DNA of 64,000 nucleotides from Hanstruepera marina (GTDB lineage: Bacteria > Bacteroidota > Bacteroidia > Flavobacteriales > Flavobacteriaceae): assembly GCF_019880635.1 (NCBI RefSeq), contig NZ_JAINVX010000001.1:62001-126000 (forward strand), written 5' to 3'. Positions 53,795 through 62,355 of this stretch are shown one piece after another. The position numbers and the translations under genes were made by a program. Positions within the stretch are counted from its first letter, which is position 1; each line of letters starts with the position of its first letter. The notes under the pieces were generated by a model. That model was not told the DNA's origin, made no database searches, and was given only the letters and a program-made list of their open reading frames with translations.

Positions 53795-54784
53795 ATGTAT
53801 CCATTAAGAAGAAACCGCCGATTAAGAACCAATGAATCCATCAGGAGTTTGGTTCGTGAAACCATTATAACACCAAACGATTTTTTAGTACCGCTTTTTA
53901 TTGTTGAAGGCAAAGGTGTGAAAGAGGAAATTGCTTCCATGCCCAATTACTTTCGTTACAGTCTGGATTTATTGGAAAAAGAAGTCAAAGAATTATGGTC
54001 GTTAGGGTTAAAATCGGTGTTGTTATTCGTTAAAGTCCCAGACAATTTAAAAGACAACAAAGGAGCTGAAGCCTTAAACCCTAATGGGTTGATGCAACGT
54101 GCTATAAAAACGGTAAAAAATGTTTGTCCTGACATGTTGGTCATGACAGATGTGGCATTAGATCCATATTCGGTTTATGGCCATGATGGTATTATTGAAA
54201 ATGGCGTGATTGTTAATGATGATACCGTTGATTTTTTAGCCGAAATGAGTGTGTCACATGCTCAAGCAGGAGCCAATTTTGTTGCGCCAAGTGATATGAT
54301 GGATGGTCGCATTTTGAGTATTCGTGAAGCTTTAGAAGATGAAGGATTTACGAATACTGGTATTATGAGTTACTCGGCTAAATATGCTTCTGCATTTTAT
54401 GGACCGTTTCGTGATGCACTGGATTCAGCGCCTGTTGACATGGTAAATATCCCAAAGGACAAAAAAACCTATCAAATGGATCCAGCCAACCGTTTTGAAG
54501 CCATTAGGGAAACCGAAATGGATATTGATGAAGGTGCCGATATTGTCATGGTAAAACCAGGGTTGTGTTATTTAGATATTGTTCGAGAAATTAAAAACGA
54601 AGTTGATGTTCCTGTTGCTGTTTATCAAGTCTCTGGTGAATATGCCATGTTAAAAGCAGCCGCTGAAAAAGGCTGGCTAGACCACGATGCTGTTATGATG
54701 GAGCAAGTGACTGCCATAAAACGCGCAGGTGCAGATATAATTGCATCTTATTTTGCAAAGGATATTGTGAAATTGATTTCGTAA
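53795..54784 (+). CDS. hemB: porphobilinogen synthase (delta-aminolevulinate dehydratase), Mg-type site
   Basis: 329 residues. The two Schiff-base lysines are present: Lys in YSAKYASAFYGPFRDA and Lys in VMVKPGLCYLDIVREI. The metal-site stretch reads TDVALDPYSVYGHDG: the three cysteines of zinc enzymes (DVCLCxYTxHGHCG) are replaced by Ala/Asp, which defines the Mg-dependent branch. It condenses two 5-aminolevulinates to porphobilinogen, the step before HemC. Separated from the hemA run by the helicase and DUF4421 genes. Confidence 0.96.
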   Translation: MYPLRRNRRLRTNESIRSLVRETIITPNDFLVPLFIVEGKGVKEEIASMPNYFRYSLDLLEKEVKELWSLGLKSVLLFVKVPDNLKDNKGAEALNPNGLMQRAIKTVKNVCPDMLVMTDVALDPYSVYGHDGIIENGVIVNDDTVDFLAEMSVSHAQAGANFVAPSDMMDGRILSIREALEDEGFTNTGIMSYSAKYASAFYGPFRDALDSAPVDMVNIPKDKKTYQMDPANRFEAIRETEMDIDEGADIVMVKPGLCYLDIVREIKNEVDVPVAVYQVSGEYAMLKAAAEKGWLDHDAVMMEQVTAIKRAGADIIASYFAKDIVKLIS

Positions 54785-54810
54785 ATTAGCCATAATCTAA
54801 TTCTACATTA

Positions 54811-55896
54811 ATGAGCGCATTAATTTTTTGGGCAACCATTTCCATTTTCTTCTCCTTTTTATGTTCTATCCTTGAAGCTGTCTTATTGAGTGTAACACCC
54901 ACATTTATTAATGTCAAAAAACAGGAGGGCAAGGACTATGCTGTGACGTTAGAAAATTTAAAAAAAGATGTTGACCAACCACTAATTGCCATTCTCACAC
55001 TAAACACTATTGCACACACTTTGGGTGCCATGATGGTAGGTATTGAAGCTGAAAAATTACCTTATGATGTTGAGGTTTTTGGGATCAATACCGTAGGTAT
55101 AGTTTCAGCAATCATGACGCTTTTGATTTTAATTGCTTCTGAAATAATACCTAAAACTATAGGCGCAACCTACTGGAAACAATTAGCCAATTTTACTTCA
55201 AAGGCATTGACTATCTTAATTTTTCCTTTAAAATGGACAGGTATTTTATGGTTGTTACGCCTTACCACTAAACTTATTGGCGGTAGTGCACATGGTAGTG
55301 TTTTGAGTCGCGAAGGCTTTATGGTTATGACCGATATGGCTCATGAAGAAGGTGTATTTCAGGAAAGTGAAAGTAAGGTTATCAAAAACCTATTGACCTT
55401 TAAAGATGTTCAGGCAAAAGATGTTATGACGCCTAGAACAGTAATGAAAACTGAAAACGAAAATTCCACCGTTGAAGAATTTTTTAATAAAAACCTAAAC
55501 TTACGCTTTTCAAGAATACCCATATATGTAGATAATGAGGACAATATAAAAGGTCTTGTTTTAAAAGATGATGTTTTTAAGGAAATGGCTCTGGATAATG
55601 GTGAAAAAAGACTGTCAGAATTAAAACGAAATATCATAATTGTAGATAGAGATCTGTCTATTCCTATCCTTTTTGAAAAACTTGTTGAAAGCCGTAACCA
55701 CATGGCTTTGGTGGTTGACGAATATGGTTCGGTTAGCGGTTTAGTAACGATGGAAGATGTTATTGAAACCCTGCTCGGACTTGAAATCATGGACGAAAGC
55801 GATAACGTATCTGACTTACAGTTGCAAGCGCGCAAAAACTGGGAGGCTCGTGCTAAAAAATTGGGCATCATTAATAACCCTGAAGCAGATAACTAA
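54811..55896 (+). CDS. CNNM/CorC-family membrane protein with CBS pair
   Basis: 361 residues. A CNNM membrane domain (about 1-150; three or four helices, FFSFLCSILEAVLLSVTPTF, ILTLNTIAHTLGAMMVG, LIASEIIPKTIGATYW) is followed by a CBS pair (about 200-330: AKDVMTPRTVMKTEN, MALVVDEYGSVSGLVTMEDV). Relatives move Mg2+ or Co2+ out of the cell or are called hemolysin-like. It lacks the usual C-terminal CorC_HlyC domain, ending soon after the CBS pair. Its stop overlaps the ogt start codon by one base (TAATG). Confidence 0.9.
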   Translation: MSALIFWATISIFFSFLCSILEAVLLSVTPTFINVKKQEGKDYAVTLENLKKDVDQPLIAILTLNTIAHTLGAMMVGIEAEKLPYDVEVFGINTVGIVSAIMTLLILIASEIIPKTIGATYWKQLANFTSKALTILIFPLKWTGILWLLRLTTKLIGGSAHGSVLSREGFMVMTDMAHEEGVFQESESKVIKNLLTFKDVQAKDVMTPRTVMKTENENSTVEEFFNKNLNLRFSRIPIYVDNEDNIKGLVLKDDVFKEMALDNGEKRLSELKRNIIIVDRDLSIPILFEKLVESRNHMALVVDEYGSVSGLVTMEDVIETLLGLEIMDESDNVSDLQLQARKNWEARAKKLGIINNPEADN

Positions 55897-56369
55897 TGGA
55901 GTCCTGTATCATCCAATCACCTCTTGGTTTTACCAAAATTACTGGTAATGAAAATGGTATTGAATCCATAACCGTTCTAAATTCTGATGAAATGGTTTCC
56001 GATATTATTCCAAATGTACTCGAAGATTGTGTTTATCAACTTAATGAATACTTCAGGGGTGAACGCAAAACGTTCGACTTAAAGTTAAATCCGCAAGGCA
56101 CGGATTTTCAAAAACAGGTCTGGGACGAATTGTTAAATATTCCTTTTGGCAAAACGCTATCCTATCTTGACCTTTCTAAAAAACTAGGTGACGTGAAAGC
56201 CATAAGAGCTGTGGCAAATGCCAATGGTAAAAATCCTTTATGGATTATTGTGCCATGTCATCGTGTTATCGGTAGTGACGGCAGCCTGACAGGATATGCT
56301 GGTGGGTTACATAGAAAGCAATGGTTGCTGGAACATGAAAGTCCTTACAAGCAACAATCACTTTTTTAG
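55896..56369 (+). CDS. ogt: methylated-DNA-protein cysteine methyltransferase
   Basis: 157 residues. The alkyl acceptor Cys121 lies in the canonical IVPCHRVIGSDG; the Arg finger helix is in KAIRAVANANGKNPLWI, and TGYAGGLHRKQWLL closes the site. N-terminal ribonuclease-like part as in Ogt/MGMT. It removes O6-alkyl groups from guanine in a suicide reaction. It overlaps the CNNM gene by one base and precedes the serine hydrolase by 35 nt. Confidence 0.95.
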   Translation: MESCIIQSPLGFTKITGNENGIESITVLNSDEMVSDIIPNVLEDCVYQLNEYFRGERKTFDLKLNPQGTDFQKQVWDELLNIPFGKTLSYLDLSKKLGDVKAIRAVANANGKNPLWIIVPCHRVIGSDGSLTGYAGGLHRKQWLLEHESPYKQQSLF

Positions 56370-56404
56370 TGAATTTTACTATATTTAGTTACTAAAACTA
56401 CCAA

Positions 56405-57565
56405 ATGAAATTTTTTAAAAAACTCCTTAAATGGGTTGTTATCGTTTTCGGACTGCTCATTATTGTACTCTACTTAACCGATACTGATTATCTACTAAAA
56501 GCTGTTAGAACTATCTATTTAAAAGGCTATACAACAGCCTATCTTGAAGATTACAAGCATTTTGACAATGCAGTAGTTGAAAATGACACACCACACCCTT
56601 GGCCAAATCATAAAGACTACAATACAGTTAAAGCAACCGAAACATTAAAAAAAATAAATGACCAAAACGGAACCATAGCCTATATCATAATCAAAAATGA
56701 CAGTATTTGGTTTGAAGAATATTATGATGGTTTTGATGAAAATTCAAAATCCAATTCTTTCTCCATGGCAAAAAGTTATGTTTCTGCCATGCTGGGGAAA
56801 GCCATCATGGATGGTTATATAAAAACTCTTGATCAACCCGTTTGCGATTTTATTCCAGAATTTTGCGAAGGAAAAGATGAGAAAGCAACAATGCTTACTG
56901 TTGGTGATTTGTCATCCATGGCTTCTGGGACTAATTGGGACGAACGTTATTATTCGCCATTTTCTATTACAACACGCGCCTATTTTGATGACGATTTAGA
57001 CAAGGTGATGTTAGGGCTTGATGTCGTTCGCGAACCTGGGACAGGTTATAAATATGCCAGTGGCGATACACAAATGTTGGCCATGGTTTTAGAGCGTGCC
57101 ACAGGTAAAAAATTATATGAGTATTTAACCGAAAGCTTTTGGAAACCTTTAGGATCTGAAAACGCTACATTATGGCAAGTTGATAGTGAGGAACACAACA
57201 TGGTAAAAGCCTATTGCTGTATAGCTAGCAATGCAAAAGATTTTGCAAGAATGGGCAAGCTTTACAAAGACCATGGCAAATGGAACGGACAACAGCTTTT
57301 AGATTCAACATTTATCGCAAAATCCATTACACCTCGCTTTGATTCTAGTCCTGAATATGGTTACGGTTGGTGGCTAAAAAAGATGAATGGAAAATCATTT
57401 TTTATGATGCGAGGTCATTTGGGACAATATGTTATTGTTGAGCCAAATGACAATGTCATTATTGTAAGATTAGGACATTCAAAAGGACCTGGTGACGCCA
57501 TAGCTTCCTTTACGCCAGATATTATTACATATATTGAGGAAGCTTATAATATGCTTGAAAAATAA
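56405..57565 (+). CDS. beta-lactamase-type serine hydrolase, membrane-anchored
   Basis: 386 residues. One N-terminal membrane helix (about 9-25) is an anchor. The class C beta-lactamase/DD-peptidase motifs are present: SxxK as Ser120 and Lys123 (SMAKSYVSAML), Tyr motif in GTGYKYASGDTQ, and a third motif near MRGHLGQYVIV. Such enzymes are esterases or peptidases more often than true beta-lactamases; the substrate is unknown. It lies between ogt and the exonuclease gene, 5 nt before the latter. Confidence 0.88.
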   Translation: MKFFKKLLKWVVIVFGLLIIVLYLTDTDYLLKAVRTIYLKGYTTAYLEDYKHFDNAVVENDTPHPWPNHKDYNTVKATETLKKINDQNGTIAYIIIKNDSIWFEEYYDGFDENSKSNSFSMAKSYVSAMLGKAIMDGYIKTLDQPVCDFIPEFCEGKDEKATMLTVGDLSSMASGTNWDERYYSPFSITTRAYFDDDLDKVMLGLDVVREPGTGYKYASGDTQMLAMVLERATGKKLYEYLTESFWKPLGSENATLWQVDSEEHNMVKAYCCIASNAKDFARMGKLYKDHGKWNGQQLLDSTFIAKSITPRFDSSPEYGYGWWLKKMNGKSFFMMRGHLGQYVIVEPNDNVIIVRLGHSKGPGDAIASFTPDIITYIEEAYNMLEK

Positions 57566-57570
57566 TTATT

Positions 57571-58284
57571 ATGATTTCTAAACTAAATCTTGAAAATATT
57601 CTCTTTTTGGACATTGAAACGGTTCCAGAAAAGCGGCATTTTTCAGATTTAGACAACACAAAAAAAACCCTATGGGAAGCCAAGTCGCAATACCAACGCA
57701 AGGAAGATTATACTGCTGAAGAGTTTTACGATCGTGCTGGTATTTGGGCGGAATTTGGTAAAATAATCTGTATTTCTGTTGGTTATTTTAAAATGCAAGG
57801 TGACGTAAGAACCTTTCGGGTGACATCATTTTATGGTGATGAAATAAAAATATTGAAAGATTTTAAAAACCTCCTTCTAACACATTTTAGCCAAAACAAA
57901 CACTTGCTTTGTGCACACAATGGGAAGGAATTTGATTTTCCCTATATAGCCAGACGTATGATAATTCACGACATCGAATTGCCTTACAAACTCAATCTCT
58001 TTGGTAAAAAACCATGGGAAGTACCACACCTTGACACTCTAGAACTTTGGAAATTTGGTGACTACAAAACCTATACCTCATTAAAACTTCTGACTAATGT
58101 TTTGGGAATCCCTTCTCCGAAAGATGACATAGACGGTAGTGAGGTTTACCGTGTTTATTATGAAGAAAATAACATAGATCGCATAATCACCTATTGCGAA
58201 AAAGATACTGTAGCGGTTGCGCAAATATTTTTACGATTGCGAGGCGACGAACTGCTCCACGATAACGAAATTATTAGTGTATAA
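57571..58284 (+). CDS. 3'-5' exonuclease of the PolB-like DnaQ superfamily
   Basis: 237 residues. The exonuclease motifs are visible: Exo I FLDIETVPE (about 11-19) with catalytic Asp and Glu, Exo II in CAHNGKEFDFPYIARRM (Asp near residue 121) and Exo III in RIITYCEKDTVAVAQIFLRL with the last catalytic Asp. This matches the PolB-like 3'-5' exonuclease family without polymerase domain. Inferred role: DNA 3' end trimming or repair. The stop is followed at once by a bidirectional terminator. Confidence 0.9.
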   Translation: MISKLNLENILFLDIETVPEKRHFSDLDNTKKTLWEAKSQYQRKEDYTAEEFYDRAGIWAEFGKIICISVGYFKMQGDVRTFRVTSFYGDEIKILKDFKNLLLTHFSQNKHLLCAHNGKEFDFPYIARRMIIHDIELPYKLNLFGKKPWEVPHLDTLELWKFGDYKTYTSLKLLTNVLGIPSPKDDIDGSEVYRVYYEENNIDRIITYCEKDTVAVAQIFLRLRGDELLHDNEIISV

Positions 58285-58316
58285 AAAAAGTCCAGATTTA
58301 AGATCTGGACTTTTTT
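58284..58316. terminator. bidirectional terminator between exonuclease and M14 genes
   Basis: GTCCAGAT and ATCTGGAC pair across a 5-nt loop, flanked by A and T runs that extend the stem, so it ends transcription of both convergent genes. A near copy lies at 62304-62332. Confidence 0.88.
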
Positions 58317-58323
58317 ATTAAAC

Positions 58324-61300
58324 CTATTGCTTTATAAATCGCTTGACGTTGAGTTGACCATTGAAAGTTATCTCTATAAAATATAGCCCTGATTTTAAAT
58401 TGGAAACATCAATATCACCTTCTGAAACACCTTTAGATAAGGATTGCCCAGAGACACTTCTAATCTGATAACTAAAAGGTTTACTTTCTACCATTTTAAC
58501 ATTCAAGCTATTGCCTTTTACAGGGTTTGGATAAATCGTGATTTGAGAATCGAAATTTTCATTTGAATCAACAAAACTATTTGAAACCCTTGCAGCTGAA
58601 CTAACTCTCCCTATAATGGTAACTTGATCTACATAAACCTGCTCATTCTTTTTAGAAGCATTACATTGAAATCTAAAACCACTATTGGAAACAAAATTGT
58701 ATTGAGAAGTCGTTAGAATTACTGTCGCGTTATTAAACGCATTATTGCTGTAACCCGAACCAACCGTAAAGCTTTCAACCGTATTCCAAGATGATCCATC
58801 ATAGAATCTAAACAATAAGCTTTCCCCATTATCTAAACCGTTGATATAAAAATATAAGTCTACTTCCACTTCAGTAAAAGGGGTTATATCAATATTTGAT
58901 AACGTCATTGCAGAAGCTGTTCCTGAACCATCACGCAATCTTATAGAATAACTACCTTCATAAGAATAGCTTGTTGATACTCTAGAACAATCATTGCCGC
59001 CTTCAACCCAACCATCAAGGCCTGTTTCAAAATAACCTTGATTTAAAACCACATCACTTGGCGGACACGTTGGACAAGAAGAACCTCCACAATCAACTCC
59101 TGTTTCATCACCGTTTTGAATGCCATCATTACAAGTAGGTGCTGCCAAAGTTGTTTCGTTTACAGTATTACTTGCCGATGAACTATTACCAGCCTCATCC
59201 CTTGCTATGACATAAAATGAATAAGTAGTATTTTCACTCAATCCAGTAATTTGATAAGAAGTCCCTGAAGCATTATCAATAAAACTACCGTCTTGGTAAA
59301 TATCATACCCCGATACACCAACATTGTCGGTTGAGGCATTCCAAGATAAATCTGTTGTCGTTTCTGTAGTATTAGAAGCGCTTAAACTACTAGGCACACT
59401 TGGAGCTTCAGTATCTACAAAATCGTCAGTTGTTACATTAACGGTATTGCTTTCCAAAGAGCTATTACCCGCTGCATCTCTTGCTATGACATAAAACGTA
59501 TAGTTTGTACTAGGACTTAAACCAGAAACCGCATAACTTAAGACGGAAGTATTTGCTATAAAAGATCCATCTTGGTAAACATCATAATCTGTCACACCTA
59601 CGTTGTCCGTTGAAGCGTTCCAAGATAAATCAGTACTGTTGTATGTGGTGTTGGACGCCATTAAATTTGTTGGTGCTGTTGGCGCTTGTGTATCAGGAGG
59701 ATCAAGGGTGGTTATATTTTCAACATTACTGGATCCCGATAGATTGCCTGCTGCATCACGAGCAATAACGTAAAATGAATAACCAGTGCTAGCAGTCAAC
59801 CCAGAAACTTGATATGACGTATTTGGAACATTCGATACAAAACTTCCATCTTGATAAACGTCATAACTGGTCACACCAATATTATCCGTTGAAGCATTCC
59901 AAGTTAAGTTTGTTGTGGTTTGTGTCGTGTTTGAAGCTGTTAAATTACCTGGAGTACTTGGTGGAGTTACATCTGGACCAGAAAGTGTCCCCAATACAAT
60001 AACCTGATCTATATAAACCTGATCATTTTTTCGTTGAGCATCACATTGAATTCTAAATTGTGCATTAGTCGCTAGATTATACTGTGATTCATTCAATGTA
60101 AATGACGCTGAAGAGAATGAGTTATTGCTAAAATCAACTCCAGAAGTGTAGGTTGCTACTGTTGTCCATGATGACCCATTATAATATCGCAACCAAAAAT
60201 CTTTGCCATTCTCCATCCCATTGGCATAATAATAGAAACTGATAGTTACCTCATCATACGAACTCAAGTCAAAAGTTTGAGAAGTCATTGCTGAAGAAAC
60301 TCCTGAACCGTCTCTTAATCTTACCGAATAACTTCCTTCATAAGAATACGAAGTTGCTGTTCTAGAGCAATCATTCCCACCTTCTACCCAATCGTCCATT
60401 CCAGCTTCAAAATAACTGGCACTCAATGTCACATTATTGGTGGTTGTAAAATAAATAGAACTGCTGTAAGGTGACGAGCTTGAGTTACAATTACTTCTTA
60501 CTTGAACTTCATATTGAGTAGCCGTATTTAATCCAGATAAGTTTACTGAATTATCATTAGTGTTGATAGTATTCCAAGTAGAAGATCCAACTGCCCTGTA
60601 TCTACAATCATAATTTGAGCTACTGGTGTTGTCCCAACTTACGGTTGCAGAAGAAGCTTGAACATTGGTAGCGTTTAATCCTGATGGCGCTGTTGAAGCT
60701 AAAGGGTTTAGCAGTATATCGCTTAAAGTAATAGTCTGATAATTGGAAATACTCTGATTACTTAATGTAAAAGATTGGTAGCAATCAGCTTCAAATAAAA
60801 TATCATAGGTGCCTGCAATGGTTGGTCGGTAAAAGTCTCCGTAAGGCAATTCGGTTACCGTATGGGAATTTACAGCATCATGACCTACTAAAGTAATTGT
60901 AGCTTCAATGGGATTATTAGTTGCAGCATCTCTTACAACACCTCTAAAGCCATAAGTACCTTGTTCTAAATAGTCAATCAAGGCTTCTCTGTTGTAGTTC
61001 CAATGGTCTTCCAACTGTGATGCTGGAATTGTTTTTGTATTGGATAGTTCAATGGTTGTTTCCTTACATTGATGGTAGTAATTCATATAATCCTGACGAC
61101 CGCCTTCAACACGGTACCAATCCGCACCATTTGTTACCCCAGGAAACATATAATTGGTGTATGTGGCATCCATATATCCATTTGGACTATTGTTCTGGCA
61201 ATTTTCGGCATACTCTTTACTTATTAAGAAAAACCAAGCATCGTCAGGATGCCTTGTATACGTATTGTCCCAAGGATAATTAACAACTTCGGTTCCGCCA

Positions 61301-62205
61301 TGGAAATTTGCTGATAGTACAAAGTGATACGTGTCGGCCAACGTCATAAAGTGTTGGGTTTCCAGTTCATAATTTGAATTTCCATCTGGATGTGCTCCAG
61401 CAACATTATCAGGATAATTTCTGTTTAAATCCCAACCATTGTCATTGGCACGTCTCGCATTTGCAACTGATGTGTTAGTTGGATCGCCATAATAAGTACC
61501 ATCTGGATTGGCACTTGGGTTAACCCAAATTTCTGTTGTGTCCAATAGATTTTTAACTCTTAAATGATCTGCGTGACCAGTATCATTATAAGCTGTCAAT
61601 AAATAATTAATTAATTCCAACATCATTGGATATCCTGCTATTTCATCACCATGCATAGATGATGTATAAAGCATTCTGGGTTCTTGTTCATTAGTTGAAA
61701 CATTTGCGGAAAGTTTAGCAAACAATAATCTTTTGTCTGCTTCAGTTGTTCCTCCGATGTCAACTATTTCACATAATGATGGGTAAGTTGTAGCAAAATC
61801 CTGCATTTGCTGGGCATAATCGGCATAAGTTGGATAAGCTGTTAATGGAAACGATAATGTTGAAACCATTCTTTGGTTAGCGGAAACCTGTAATTGATTG
61901 GACATTAATTGTGGCCCAACTACATTATCCGCTTCTTCTACAAAGTATTCAATATTGCTTTGCTGAAAATTTCTGAACTGTTGGGTATTTGCCCAAGCAT
62001 AAACGGTTTTAGTTCTTGGGTCATAATTCAAAATGGATAATTGTGAAGTCCAATTATCAATTTCTGAAATATCTTGAACTTTAAAACTAAAGTTCACTTC
62101 GCCTTTCTGGCTTAAATATTCTTCGGCTTTTATTCTGGATTTACTTTGCGAAAACACAATAGAAATACTGAACAAAAAAATAACAAGGGTTAGTTTTGTT
62201 TTCAT
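58324..62205 (-). CDS. secreted M14 zinc carboxypeptidase, multidomain, T9SS sorted
   Basis: 1293 residues with a Sec signal. M14 domain about 120-415: zinc ligands His185 and Glu188 (SMHGDEIAGYP) and His302 (FHGGTEV), Arg262 in DLNRNYPD, catalytic Glu in CKETTIELSNTK. A carboxypeptidase-regulatory-like domain follows (about 418-500), a fibronectin III (510-590), a lectin-like module (600-740, YFEAGMDDWVEGGNDCSR), three tandem FN3 domains (750-1030), a Cys-rich linker CNDGIQNGDETGVDCGG, a second lectin-like module (1065-1200) and a T9SS type A tail (IYPNPVKGNSLNVKM, ending VKRFIKQ). It would be secreted and anchored outside to cut peptide C-termini. All catalytic residues are present. Confidence 0.92.
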   Translation of the reverse strand: MKTKLTLVIFLFSISIVFSQSKSRIKAEEYLSQKGEVNFSFKVQDISEIDNWTSQLSILNYDPRTKTVYAWANTQQFRNFQQSNIEYFVEEADNVVGPQLMSNQLQVSANQRMVSTLSFPLTAYPTYADYAQQMQDFATTYPSLCEIVDIGGTTEADKRLLFAKLSANVSTNEQEPRMLYTSSMHGDEIAGYPMMLELINYLLTAYNDTGHADHLRVKNLLDTTEIWVNPSANPDGTYYGDPTNTSVANARRANDNGWDLNRNYPDNVAGAHPDGNSNYELETQHFMTLADTYHFVLSANFHGGTEVVNYPWDNTYTRHPDDAWFFLISKEYAENCQNNSPNGYMDATYTNYMFPGVTNGADWYRVEGGRQDYMNYYHQCKETTIELSNTKTIPASQLEDHWNYNREALIDYLEQGTYGFRGVVRDAATNNPIEATITLVGHDAVNSHTVTELPYGDFYRPTIAGTYDILFEADCYQSFTLSNQSISNYQTITLSDILLNPLASTAPSGLNATNVQASSATVSWDNTSSSNYDCRYRAVGSSTWNTINTNDNSVNLSGLNTATQYEVQVRSNCNSSSSPYSSSIYFTTTNNVTLSASYFEAGMDDWVEGGNDCSRTATSYSYEGSYSVRLRDGSGVSSAMTSQTFDLSSYDEVTISFYYYANGMENGKDFWLRYYNGSSWTTVATYTSGVDFSNNSFSSASFTLNESQYNLATNAQFRIQCDAQRKNDQVYIDQVIVLGTLSGPDVTPPSTPGNLTASNTTQTTTNLTWNASTDNIGVTSYDVYQDGSFVSNVPNTSYQVSGLTASTGYSFYVIARDAAGNLSGSSNVENITTLDPPDTQAPTAPTNLMASNTTYNSTDLSWNASTDNVGVTDYDVYQDGSFIANTSVLSYAVSGLSPSTNYTFYVIARDAAGNSSLESNTVNVTTDDFVDTEAPSVPSSLSASNTTETTTDLSWNASTDNVGVSGYDIYQDGSFIDNASGTSYQITGLSENTTYSFYVIARDEAGNSSSASNTVNETTLAAPTCNDGIQNGDETGVDCGGSSCPTCPPSDVVLNQGYFETGLDGWVEGGNDCSRVSTSYSYEGSYSIRLRDGSGTASAMTLSNIDITPFTEVEVDLYFYINGLDNGESLLFRFYDGSSWNTVESFTVGSGYSNNAFNNATVILTTSQYNFVSNSGFRFQCNASKKNEQVYVDQVTIIGRVSSAARVSNSFVDSNENFDSQITIYPNPVKGNSLNVKMVESKPFSYQIRSVSGQSLSKGVSEGDIDVSNLKSGLYFIEITFNGQLNVKRFIKQ
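59145..59965 (-). repeat. three tandem fibronectin III repeats in the M14 gene
   Basis: Three units of about 275 nt each encode near-identical FN3 domains with the shared phrases TDNVGVTDYDVYQDGSF and YTFYVIARDAAGNSS. A closely related copy lies in the partial gene at 62356-64000, which suggests spread by duplication or gene conversion. Confidence 0.8.
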
Positions 62206-62303
62206 CTTTTAGTTGGATTTGTTGTCATAAAATTAATGTTTTATAGAATTTAAACCATTGCTCTTTATAAGATTTATAAACAAGTTATGAAGTATTATAT
62301 AAA

Positions 62304-62332
62304 AAAAGTCCAGATTAATAATCTGGACTTTT
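62304..62332. terminator. terminator downstream of the second T9SS gene
   Basis: AAAAGTCCAGATT and AATCTGGACTTTT form a perfect 13-bp stem with loop AAT. It lies downstream of the minus-strand gene ending at 62356, and its stem repeats the one at 58284-58316. Confidence 0.82.
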
Positions 62333-62355
62333 CTATATAGGCAATAAAACAAATG

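Noticed and set aside
59145-59965. CRISPR-like or satellite repeat
   Set aside because: The periodicity of about 275 nt is in frame and encodes FN3 domains; there are no short direct repeats with unique spacers here or elsewhere in the window.
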